From positions 161,126,547 through 161,190,546 of the forward strand of contig JALIGW010000001.1 of assembly GCA_023053685.1 (NCBI GenBank): DNA of 64,000 nt, in the 5' to 3' direction. Source of the stretch: Diadophis punctatus similis (taxonomy: Eukaryota; Chordata; Lepidosauria; Squamata; Dipsadidae). Below the pieces are notes generated by a model. It ran no database searches. It was not told where the DNA came from and worked only from the letters and a program-made list of their open reading frames with translations. The translations under genes were made by a program, and so were the position numbers. Below, piece by piece: positions 44,788 through 55,858 of this stretch (position 1 is its first letter; the number at the start of each line of letters is the position of its first letter).

Positions 44788-45640
44788 CAGGGGTGAAATG
44801 CTACTGGTTCGGCCCCTTTCGGGTGTACTGGTAGCGGCGGCCGCTGGTAATTTGGAGAACAGATAGCGGCGGCAGCGCGAGGCTCCACCCAGCTGCCCGG
44901 ATGCCGCCATTTTCTTGTTTTAACCCTCTGCGCATGCGCAGAGGGTGAAAAAGCACGTGTGATGGTGGCTTGCGTGCGCGCAAATCACACGCTTCTGAAC
45001 CGGTAGGGAAGGTAACTACCGTATTTTTCTGAGTATAAGACGCACCTTTTTCCTCCCTAAAAGTGGCTGAAAATTCAGGTGCGTCTTATACTTCGAATGT
45101 AGCTTTTTTTTCCAGCCCTAACTAGGTGCTAACAGATCTTCCCAGCTCTTACCTTGCAGGCTCTTTCATATACTCTCTCAGAAGAATGTTTTCCAGCCCT
45201 AAGTCTTTGCAGGTTTTTTTTTCATTGCCCTACTTGCTCCAAAGAAGTTGTTTTCTAGCCCTAACCAGCTCTTACTGGCTTGCAGGCTCTTTCATTGTTA
45301 TTCTCTCAGAAGGTTTTTTTAAGTCCTAACCAGGAGATAAAATAATGTGCTGCAGCTGCTCCGAATAAGTTTTTTTTTTTAGCCCTAACCAGGTGCTAAC
45401 TATCTTCCCAGCTCTTACTGGCTTGCAGGCTCTTTCATTGTTACTCTCTCAGAAGAAGGTTTTTTTAAGTCCTAACCAGGAGATCAAATAATGTGCTGAA
45501 GCTGACCAGACTAAGGATGCTAGCCAGATGAATACCTGGTAGGCAGATTGTTTTCCCCTATTTTCCTCCCCAAAAACTAAGGTGCGTCTTATACTCCGGT
45601 GCGTCTTATACTCCGAAATATACGGTAGATTTCATCGCTG
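44788..45640. mobile_element. hAT-type element interrupted by a second transposon
   Basis: The left end CAGGGGTGAAATGCTA pairs with the complement of the right end (CAGCGATGAAATCTA). Flanks AACTAAAC (44780-44787) and AACTAAGC (45641-45648) form a 7/8 target duplication. The right arm is split by the element at 45019-45625. Confidence 0.82.
45019..45625. mobile_element. TA-flanked MITE nested in the hAT element
   Basis: Ends CCGTATTTTTCTGAGTATAA and the complement CCGTATATTTCGGAGTATAA form near-identical inverted repeats, bordered by TA on both sides (45017-45018, 45626-45627). The inside holds imperfect tandem repeats containing CTTGCAGGCTCTTTCATTGT and AGTCCTAACCAGGAGAT. No coding capacity. 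Confidence 0.85.
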
Positions 45641-46205
45641 AACTAAGCATAATGTATATTCAAATAAATAAATAAATGTGATGTACAGGAACATTTAACT
45701 GAAGTTTCTTCAACTGGTTCATCTATTGTTTTGTCAGTAAGGAGAGTATAAAAGAGGGCAAGAGAAAAAATGGGAACTCCTTGATTTCAGTCTATCTAGG
45801 GTAAAGCTAAGTGTATATAATTTGTTTTATCACACTGGTATTTTGATAATATAAAGAGCCTCATAAGTATAAGAGAAAAAGAGACAGATGGATGCTCCTT
45901 AAAATAAATGCTGCAGGACAGTCTCTGGTTTTTTTACACTCAGCTTTTAATTAGAGTTAACATGACTATTAAAATTTCCCATGGCATTTTTTTTTAATTT
46001 GAAGGGAGAAGAGTGTAGCAGATGCAATCCTCTTAATCTGTATTTGAAAGCAAGTCTTCCCAACACTTTAGGAACTTTTAACACGTGGTCAAAATTGCAT
46101 CCTCTGGGCCAGCCTCAGTATGTTATGTATGTATGTATGTATACATGTATACATGTATATATATATATTTAGTAATCATGTCTGTTTGTTTTGTTCCCTC
46201 CTTAA

Positions 46206-46324
46206 GATCAGACATGGACCAAGTGAACTTGTGAGGAGAATGATCCAGGCAAAAATTGTCCCATATGCTATTATCCAAGAAGAATCTCCCATTGGTGCCA
46301 GTAGGTTTTCACGTGTGTATATAG
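46206..46324 (+). other. Possible unassigned exon in the PAQR8 upstream intron
   Basis: A pyrimidine tract and AAG acceptor precede 46206, and a good donor ATAG|GTATGT follows 46324. The segment is open (GPSELVRRMIQAKIVPYAII in one frame), but I recognise no protein. It could be a non-coding exon, an old insertion or chance. Confidence 0.2.
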
Positions 46325-48171
46325 GTATGTAGGAAGATACTAATATTAATGAAGAGATGTAGGAAATTGGGAGGAAGGAGTTGAGCTGAGCTTTCCCACT
46401 CAAGTGTTACTGTCCTGATGAAATTGAGGACCATCTGCATTTATTAAAGGTAGAAAACAGCATTGTTTCCCAAGCTCATTCAGTACAGTATCACATCTAG
46501 TTTGTTTTTTAGTGCTGAATGAATGAAATTGGCTATATGGAAGGGGATCAGCATTACAAAGCTTTAAAACAAATGGATAAAAAAACCATTGTGGGATTTC
46601 CTTTAATGTATACAAGTAATATATGCTGAACTTTAAGACATGAAAGTAGAAAATCAGGCTAGCAGGTTAATAGCACTTGTCTTGGAATAACTGAAAGTAA
46701 TCTGAGTTATTTGTATTGAAGACTTTTTTAATTGGGAACGGTGAGTTACAGTGTGATTGAAATAGATTATGTAGTCTTTTCCCATTTTAAGAAAGGTGGA
46801 ATGGTTTTACTGAAATCTAATAATGAGATACTATTCAAAAAGTGAATGTTTCAGAAAGGAACTTCCAGAGAATGAGGTCAGAGTAAAAAGCACTGAAGTA
46901 CAAAACTCAAGAACAAGAATATCACATAACAATATGATCAGCAGAAATATTCTTATTTTCCAAACAAATAAACATATTTCTCTTAAGTATTCCTCATGGT
47001 TTTATGAGATATGTCCATATCATCTAGCATCATGCTTAAAACATAAGCTTTAGAAATGCAAGAATCCGTCCTCCATGCTTGCCACTGAGATATCTGGCAC
47101 AGCTATTACTTTATGTTTCTGAGACAGTCACATTAGTCATTGCTCCAGTCATTACTGACTCTGAGATTCAATACATGGTTAGTAACTTATGCACTTTTGT
47201 AAATAGGGAGTATCTGAAAAGTATTTCAAGTAGGACCCAGGGTGTTTAATTCTGCAGTGATTTACTTGTACTGAATGTGCTAAACTTGAGATTTCAATCT
47301 TCGTATGTTGTTTCATTTTAGCTATCACCAAGCTTGTTCTTGACATTTAGGGATGCAGCATTATTTTGGATAATTATTACATAATTACCACTATAATACC
47401 ACTATAATTATTATGTAAGAATGGGAGATTGATGATATAAACCCCACTATCTTTTGTAAGTAACTTTTGGGGGTGGATGTGGAAATAATTTGGGGCTACT
47501 GTGTTTATACCTTTATATTAGACACTTTCTTTGGCATTATTTTCTGATGGAAATAATTTCAGTATACCTGCTGTTTTTCCCTGAATCAAAGTTTAGGACT
47601 AACTAAGCTGCAGTACTTTTTTTGGGGGGGTAGAACAGTCACAAATATAAATGGTAGTGATTTTTTGAAGATTTGTTTCTTAAAACTTTGTTGTGGGCTT
47701 CAAATTATACACTTCCCAAATACATTAATTTCACAATGGTTGCAATGTATCCAAATATTCTTTCCGGAACCAAGTGACTTTAAAAAAATGGAATGACAGT
47801 GCTAATTTTGATTAATAAATTGAAATCAACTTGTGAAAAGTAAGGAAGGCAGCTTGACTGTTCAATAAGATCCATTTATGTTCATTTAGGATGTAAGTCT
47901 GTAATACAACACAACATGAAAGAGACCATTACGGATTAAGCATCATTTCTTTTTCTTTTTTTAAATGGAAGCTGGGAATGCAGTTTTTGAATCCTAATTG
48001 AGTCCCATCATACCATCCTTATTGCCACCTTCTTTCTCCAGTTGTTTGTCCAAAGAGCTTGACTTTGATAGTTTCTCTAAACATGGTGACATATAGAGAT
48101 TGTAAATATTTGCCTCTGTGTATTCTTCATTTTCCTTCTTATTAATATTGTTCACATTCTTATCACTTCAG

Positions 48172-48182
48172 GAATCATCTAA
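48172..48182 (+). promoter_or_regulatory. PAQR8 coding-exon splice acceptor and 5' leader
   Basis: TTCACATTCTTATCACTTCAG ends at 48171 with a pyrimidine-rich stretch before it, leaving an 11-base leader before the ATG. This implies an upstream non-coding exon. Confidence 0.75.
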
Positions 48183-49244
48183 ATGATGACGGCTATTCTG
48201 GAACGGATCAGCACCTTGTCCATCAGTGGACAACAACTCCGTCAACTTCCTCAGCTCCTAGAAGAAGGCTTTCCCAAGATGCCTTGCACAGTTAAAGAAT
48301 CTGATGTACCCCAACTTTTCAGAGAACCCTATATCCAAGCTGGCTATCGCCCCACAGGTCAGGATTGGCGCTATTATTTCCTCAGCCTCTTCCAAAAACA
48401 TAATGAGGTTGTTAATGTTTGGACTCACCTTCTGGCTGCTTTGGCAGTGCTGTTGAGATTTAATATATTTGCTGAAGCAGAGGACTTGTCTCTGGAGATC
48501 CGCTCCTTACCTCTCTTCATCTTCGTCTTTTCCTCTGTTACATATCTAACATGCAGCCTCTTAGCTCATCTCTTGCAGTCCAAGTCAGAGATATCACACT
48601 ATACTTTCTATTTTGTGGATTATGTTGGAGTCAGCATCTACCAATACGGAAGCGCCCTGGCCCATTTCTACTACAGCTCCGACCAAGCCTGGTATGACAA
48701 ATTTTGGCTTTTCTTCTTGCCAGCAGCTGCTTTCTGTGGATGGCTCTCATGTGCTGGATGTTGCTATGCCAAGTACCGCTACCGACGCCCCTATCCCATC
48801 ATGAGGAAAGTGTGTCAGGTGATCCCAGCAGGATTGGCATTTATCTTGGACATCAGTCCCGTGGCCCACCGTGTGATTATGTGCCACCTTGAAGGCTGTG
48901 AGGAGTTGGCTGCTTGGTATCACACCTTCCAGATACTTTTCTTTCTAGTCAGTGCTTATTTCTTTTCTTGTCCAGTTCCTGAAAAATATTTCCCTGGGTC
49001 CTGTGATATTGTTGGTCATGCCCATCAAATTTTTCACACCTTCCTTGCTATTTGCACACTCTCACAATTGGAAGCCATCTTCTTGGATTACAAGAACAGG
49101 CAAGATATCTTATTCAAGCGACATGGATCTCTCTCCATCATCCTGTCTTGTGGCTCCTTTTTTGGCTTAGTTGCCTGCAGTGCTATCACTGCACTCCTAT
49201 TGCAGCGCAAAATCAAGGAGGAACTGGCCATGAAAGCATCCTGA
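48183..49244 (+). CDS. PAQR8: PAQR8, membrane progestin receptor beta (mPR-beta)
   Basis: A seven-transmembrane member of the progestin and adipoQ receptor family that mediates rapid, non-genomic progestin signalling at the plasma membrane. The intact single-exon frame encodes 353 residues, against about 354 in mammals. Family motifs are PQLFREPYIQAGYRPTG at the N terminus, NEVVNVWTHLLAALAVLLRF (about 74-93), TCSLLAHLLQSKSE, YTFYFVDYVGVSIYQYGSAL and near the C terminus the His motif GHAHQIFHTF (about 278-287). Two ATGs are adjacent. The second (48186) has A at -3 and gives the MTAILERI start seen in mammals, so it is probably used. Intron-less coding is normal for this gene. No lesions. Confidence 0.97.
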   Translation: MMTAILERISTLSISGQQLRQLPQLLEEGFPKMPCTVKESDVPQLFREPYIQAGYRPTGQDWRYYFLSLFQKHNEVVNVWTHLLAALAVLLRFNIFAEAEDLSLEIRSLPLFIFVFSSVTYLTCSLLAHLLQSKSEISHYTFYFVDYVGVSIYQYGSALAHFYYSSDQAWYDKFWLFFLPAAAFCGWLSCAGCCYAKYRYRRPYPIMRKVCQVIPAGLAFILDISPVAHRVIMCHLEGCEELAAWYHTFQILFFLVSAYFFSCPVPEKYFPGSCDIVGHAHQIFHTFLAICTLSQLEAIFLDYKNRQDILFKRHGSLSIILSCGSFFGLVACSAITALLLQRKIKEELAMKAS

Positions 49245-51894
49245 GAGACTGACATAGAAACAGGGTTCAGTCCTGATGTGCTTGAAGAAAAGTAGGAAGA
49301 GGGAAGTTTATTCAAGTACTGCATATAAGTAAATTAACCAAGTGGTTTTTCTTTATAAATTATAATCAAGGAATTGATTATGCCCTTAACATTTTTACTA
49401 ACTCTGCCTATTGCTGGACAAAGGGCATTTAGGATACTTAATTGAAGAGTTATAAAGGCAGATTTTTCTAAGTGGTCTTTTTTTTATTTACAGAAATTTG
49501 TATTATATGAAAGAGGATATTAATCACTAACTAGAAGAATAGAGGATTGCCATAGACTTGCACATTTATAAAGCTCTTATCTCATTGGGAAATTTGAATT
49601 GTGTCTGGTTTATACTACTTCAGAATATAAACTAGGATGGGGTCACATAAGAGAGAAAGATTCCTTCATACATTGGGGCAAAGTTCCTAATTTACTAGTT
49701 TACATGTAGGGAATTTTTTTTTCATGTTAAACCATAAGACTCCTTAGTTGCAATCTGAAATGGTACAGAGTAGTCATAGGTTTATGACTTCAGTGATGAT
49801 TAGAGCAAAGATTATGGTGAAGGTTTACATAATGTTGATAATCTCATTTGCTCCGTTTCATTTTAGCTGTGGCCTTGATACCACTGGTATCTGTACAGCT
49901 CAAGTAGTGCTGAATCTTCCTCTGAGTTGTAAGCTTCAGAAATAGTATGGTGGTAGAATAACAGTCATAATTTGGTAGTTGTCACCTGTTAATCATTCAA
50001 GCTCAGGTTAGCTAAAGCAAAGAAGGGTAGAATTCTCAAAGGTAGCAGAAGTTACTAGCCTCTTCATGAGTTGTTTTATGATGTTAATGAACTAGATATC
50101 TGAAAACACAGGACAAATAGCGCTATCATTGCTATCAAAATAGGGTGCTATTTTCAAGGTTTATAGTGCCGCTCAAAGGCACTGTTTTACAATTTTAACA
50201 CTAGCAGCTATGACTAGAAATATATCTAGTGTTTTTCCTATTTGTTGTCCATAAAGCCTCTTTTCTTCCTAATTCATTTCTGCATGCCTTCACTCATATT
50301 ATTATCAAAATGTTAGTTTTCCTGGTTCCTTCTTGATTTTAGGTATCATCATGTCACTCAAACAAAGCCATTCAGGACTTTTACAACCTGAATGTTATTC
50401 TGACAACCAAGATAAGGGTACAGTACTTCTTCTCTGTTTGAACACCAAGTTAAATAATTAGAGAAGGAGCAGTTTGATTGTAAAAAAGTATTACATGGAC
50501 AAGTACCATGCCATAGTACCAACAACACATTTTCCTAACCAGTTTTATTTGTGCTTTTCATCACTAGGAGTCCAGTTGGGTTGGGTTTTGAGTCTTGTGT
50601 GGCATTTAACTACTAAACTTTTATTTCCTCTCTTCCAAACAAACACCATATCCAAACAGAAATTGCAGCTGTGGAATGTTTTATTTATTTAATGTTGTTT
50701 TCTGTGAAATGTTATTTGCACATAGCAGACTAGCATATAATTGAAAGGTGTGTGCCAAACTTGGTTTCTGATGGTGCTGGGAAGTGGAATGTGTCGACAT
50801 TCATGACAATGAGTAATCCCATTTGTAGTCTGGCAATGGTACACTCAGAATTCTAATTCTAATTTCCCATCTTATTCTTCTTAATATGCAGTATATCAGT
50901 TATCTAAGATGTCCAGATTTACACTTACTCAAATTTTGGTGAAAATATTTAACATATAGGTACAAACACAAGTGCAGTCCAAGCTGGATTCAACAAAAAT
51001 AATTAACAATAGCTTTTTAAAGTATTAGAAATGGGTCCAGTCACAAGAAATGTAAACCATTTTCTGCCAACATAAACACTGAAATTTTTTGTTAAGAATA
51101 TATAAACTATAGGAAAAAATAAATAAGTCCATCAATTAAATCTGATGGGCTATATGAAAATTCTTAGTGATTTTATATCACCACCTAGTGGCATAATCAA
51201 CTAAGATTTTTCTAATAGCTGGAATGGCTTTGAGAATTTTAATTAGGGTTTTACTCAGCAGAGATACTTTTCATTAAAATGTTTTTAACAAAAGTCAATA
51301 AACAGACTATGCTTATTTTTTCATGGAACATACATTATTCTTACTGTGAACTAATTTGCATTATTTTCTGTGACTTCATAGGTGATATCTTTGTTTCACA
51401 GCAGTTCTCATTGAACATGCATTTCATGCCTGTAACTTGGTTGCTTACAAGGTGATATACATTAAAAAGTTTAAGCTACTCCAATTTAATCCATTGTAAA
51501 ATGTGTATTATAATCAGCATTAGTCAAACTGCAGAGATCCATCAAATATAATTTTAAATATGAAAACAGTCTTAGAATGTAGGGCTGGTTATTTAAGAAA
51601 AATTGCTGTGTACTAAGTTTATTAAAATTGTCCTTCAGACTTTTTCAGATACCTGCCTTATGAGGCAGATATAATTCCCAGGATCTTTTACTGCTAGTTT
51701 TGTATATACACCAAATGTTATAATTAGGACTGATGAATCCAAGTGAATGTGTTGTTATTAGAAACAAATGTGATGAATAAAAGGACTGGTTTTTAGCACA
51801 TATTTCAAAGAGTTGGTTCATAATGTGTAGGAAGGGCACCTTTTCAAATAGTTAAAGCAGCCATGTCTTGAAAAAGGTTCATGTAGCTATTTCA

Positions 51895-51995
51895 GGAGCT
51901 AATCCTGACTTTTGCATACTTTGCTTGGGCAGGGGGTTGGACTAGATAACCTGCAAGGTCCCTTCCAACTCTGCTAAACTGTTAATCTGTTATGC
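51895..51995 (+). mobile_element. CR1 LINE 3' terminus
   Basis: GGGCAGGGGGTTGGACTAGA, then CTGCAAGGTCCCTTCCAACT, is the canonical 3' end of amniote CR1. Only the last ~100 bases are present, as usual for 5'-truncated copies. Confidence 0.85.
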
Positions 51996-52500
51996 TTGCA
52001 CAACTACTTTCCTTTGTTCCCCCCAAGCCCAGTGATGCAGAGATCACATGGAGCACTCCTGAAGCAGCCACATGTCATTTGAGAGACTTTAGAAGGCCTT
52101 ACTGGTTTTACTTTACAGTTACATGGATCTAAAGCAACTTTTTCAAATAATTGTTTTTTCATTTCAAAGCGGTATGATCTGACTGGTTTTAGATTCTGGA
52201 AATTGAAGTCTAGAATACACAGAGAACAGTAGGTTGGGCACTGCTAGTCTAGTATTAATAACAATAACTGCAGATACAATCCAAATTATTATTAGAGTTC
52301 CACCATTATGAACAATTTTTTAATAAAACTAGCCTTGCTATCTACAGGCTCATGCCTATTCTGCAGTTGTTAACTTCAGCTTTATTTGCATTTGACATCC
52401 AAACATTGTGGTAACAGACTTACATGTTATTTCCAATACTTCAAATAATGGTGGTGGTTTCAAGTGTGCCTTGGATGTTTATATCTTTTAGAGGTAGTTT

Positions 52501-52629
<129 letters not shown>

Positions 52630-54003
52630 GGGCATTATTTGTTACTAAAATGAAATGATGGAGTTTTTTATTTTCTTTATTTAAAAAAGTGTTAGTTTTA
52701 GAATTATATGAACAACTTCTGTATTAAATTCCTGAAATCTGCATTGTTGAGAACATTTGAAAAACTGTACTGTTATAAACTGTTGAAGTGTAGAATGGGA
52801 ACAGGATATCTTAAGTAAAATTTAAGAAATTGATGTTTTGTGTGGAATTTGTTTATATCAACATGTTTGTATATAAAAATATGGCTTCTGTATGATTTGC
52901 AAGATTAAGGGAGTGTGTTAGTAAAAAATAGTTTGGAGAAAACCTTGATGCTTCTGCAGACATGGTCTGTATTTAATGCCTGTATCACGTTAAAAATGCC
53001 ATTTTCATTCAAGGTTCTGATAGATGTAATTATTACAACACTGAGTACAAAGTAATATTGCACTGTTTCCCCCTGTGGAGACCTCAGAAATCAAATCACA
53101 ATCCATCAGAAAGTGTTAGAATTGAGTGTTAGTGTTAGAATATTCAGGTGAGCGACAATGATGTTTCCCTTTTGCATTAAACAATCTCACTGTGTTTGTA
53201 ATAACAGAATATTCTTGTGGTTAAAGCAACCAGAAATGATTGAATTAGTCTAGTTTAGATATTTGCACAGTGCACTGAATGTGCTAAACCATACTGGGTA
53301 GCTTTTTGCAGGACACCGAGCCATAAACTATATTTTAGGTTAACATGTTGTGGAAACCCACACCCAAAGTGCCTTCACATTTCAGATATTACCACACATC
53401 TAATTTTGTAACAGGGCTATTGTAAAGAGTTCAGTACATGTAACAATACATTAAAGACATAGATTTACTGTGGATAGGTTTTCTCACTATTTTTTCCCTA
53501 AGGCAAGTATGCTTAGGTATGAAGCCTTTTCCCAACTAATTCCCAATTTCGTAAGTTCCATACCAAGATTTGCCCTTGGAAAAAAAAATGTAATTTTCTA
53601 ATTTTGTCTTTTAATATTTTTCCCACTATCCTGTGAGTGGAATAATCATCCTGTTCAACTTTACACCTCTGAAAAACAGATTTTTCATAAGTCATAAAAA
53701 TGATAATCCATATAGGTATACTTTCTGTGACTCAAAATGACTCCTCTCTTAAAGTTTTATGAATCCTGTGGGACAGACATAGTGACTGGTGTGCAAAAAT
53801 ATTATATAACTAGTGCACAAATATTTTCCTGAACGCTCATCTAACAGTGCTTTATCTTTTTTAAAACAACAGTTTTCGGTCAACTTCATTTTTTCTTGAA
53901 TACCTTTATACAATTATATAATATATAGTTATATAATATTGCTGTGGAGACCAATATGTGTGAATCTAAAGATAATGACAAAATGGGAGTGAGTTCTGAG
54001 AGT

Positions 54004-54500
54004 GGATTATTTTATTTTATTTTATTTATTTTTGTCAAGTACGTATTTGATAATATACATGAGTATAACATTATTTGAATACATAAGTTGGGTACAAATA
54101 AAAGGGAATATTTGGACAGGGATGGTAGGCACGCTGGTGCGCTTATGCACACCCCTTCCCTTATGGAAGAAGGAAATGAGCCTGCTATGTTCAATAATAT
54201 TTGAGATCTTATATCATCCTGGACAAATGGTTGTTCAGTCCTTTCTTGAAAACCTTCAGTGATGGTGTATCCACAACTCTGGGAGTAAAGCTGTTCTGTT
54301 GATTAATTGTTCTGTCAGGAACTTCCTCCTTCGTTCCAGATTAGAAGTCTGGAGAAACTTCCTGATAGTGGGAACAATGAATCAATAAAACAGTTTGCCT
54401 CCTGGAGTCGTGGCTGCACAATTGCTGGATGTTTTCAAAAAAGGATTTGACAACTATTTGTGCAAGTTACTTGCCTTCAATGTTCTCGTATTTAATCTCT
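54004..54500. mobile_element. Inverted pair of L2/CR1-type LINE 3' ends
   Basis: From 54004 to about 54358 the sequence is the reverse of the LINE 3' UTR also found at 62615-62765 (shared GGCACGCTGGTGCGCTTATG in complement). From about 54359 the same LINE region appears in plus orientation (AAACAGTTTGCCTCCTGGAG). Together they form an imperfect palindrome. Confidence 0.6.
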
Positions 54501-54509
54501 ACATAGACG

Positions 54510-55290
54510 TCTTGATATACGTTCTTCCAATTTTTCTGGTTTTGCTGTAAGGGCACCTCTTCACCGTGCTTCTGGATTTTCTGATTTGGTTTGTTGCTAG
54601 TCACATATGGATGTACAAGGTTTCAAGAAGGCTGTTTGTAGTGTTTGAGTTTTCTAGGTTTTTTTTTAATTGTTTTTTATGGAGATGAAACCTCAGTTTA
54701 TAGCACCTTGATTTAATGAAAGGATTCATGTTCAATAGAAAATATGCATTTCACTCTCAAATTTCCAAAGTCTGTCCAGACATTACATCATTAAATGTAA
54801 ATTGATGCAAGCGATACAAATTATATTATCTGAATAAGTATGCAAATCACATACATTGATATTACTGTAATGGCATGCATTTAGATTCAGTAGATATTTA
54901 GGTTTACAGATATCCCCTCCCCCCAAATGTTCCATTAATTCAAGTTTCACTATAGATAAATTACTGCATGGTAAATAGAAATTATATACCATTCCAGCTG
55001 GGAAAGATTTCTGAAGTGTGAAGGGCAGGTTCAGATGCTACCCTCCTTATTTTCCAAAATGGTCTGTAACACCATGCAAACAAGAAATTAAGCAATGTTA
55101 TTTTTCACAAATTGCATCTGAAGAAAAAAAATGACATGGTAGAATATTAGAAGTGGGAAGGGAATACTGCATATATGTAGTATTGCATATAGCGGACAAT
55201 CGGGAAGGCTAATAGAATTCTAAGAGAAATAAAAGTCTTCCTAATATATATTCACATTCTTACCGTCCTAATTACCCAGTTTTTAAACCC
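54510..55290. other. Intergenic DNA between PAQR8 and EFHC1, no feature recognised
   Basis: AT-rich. No exon, repeat or RNA signature seen. Confidence 0.45.
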
Positions 55291-55712
55291 ATGCATCTAC
55301 TCTCCACATGCGCCCCCAAACTGCGCCCGAGGTAAACTTTGCTGCATTGTATTCGGCTTAATCCTTCCAACTCTAATAATAAATCTAAAAAATCTAAAAT
55401 CTAATCTCTCATGTGTCAATCCTCTGCATAGGAGCAAGGCTGCAACTGCCGAACCACAGCAAAAGCAATTATAGTAAAACCAAGCCAGCCTGTTTATATC
55501 CAGACATTTCTTTCCCTCGATCTAGCGCTACTGAAAGACGATACGACGGGGGTGGTAGGGTGGATGAGATAATATAGCGATACGGCGACTCGAGCCAAAC
55601 TCCACCGCGGGCTGATGAAAAGCGGCACCTGAACCTACCAACCGAGCTGAGCGCCTCGGTCGCTACTGCGCAAGCGCTCTCAGAAAAAGAAATGAAAGCC
55701 CAACTGTTGATG

Positions 55713-55726
55713 GTTACCGAGGAAAC
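55713..55726 (+). promoter_or_regulatory. RFX X-box in the EFHC1 promoter
   Basis: GTTACCGAGGAAAC fits the X-box form RYYVYY-N2-RRNRAC at every position. It lies 70 bases before the EFHC1 ATG in a CpG-containing, TATA-less region. RFX factors drive ciliary genes through X-boxes at such distances. A weaker near-match follows at 55730-55743. Confidence 0.65.
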
Positions 55727-55795
55727 GGCGTTGCTTAGTTACCCGTGGTAGCGGATCCGTCCCCAGCCAAGCCCTTCGCTGCTCGACCGTCCATC

Positions 55796-55858
55796 ATGAG
55801 CCTTCAGCCGGTGCAAGGCTTGCCGCTTGTTCCGGGCTCGTCCTTTCGGGACCCGACG
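55796..55858 (+). CDS. EFHC1: EFHC1 coding exon 1 (21 codons)
   Basis: Encodes [20 protein letters not shown] plus T, like the mammalian N terminus with its GLPxxPGxSF core. Donor is ACG|GTGAGG. Confidence 0.9.
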
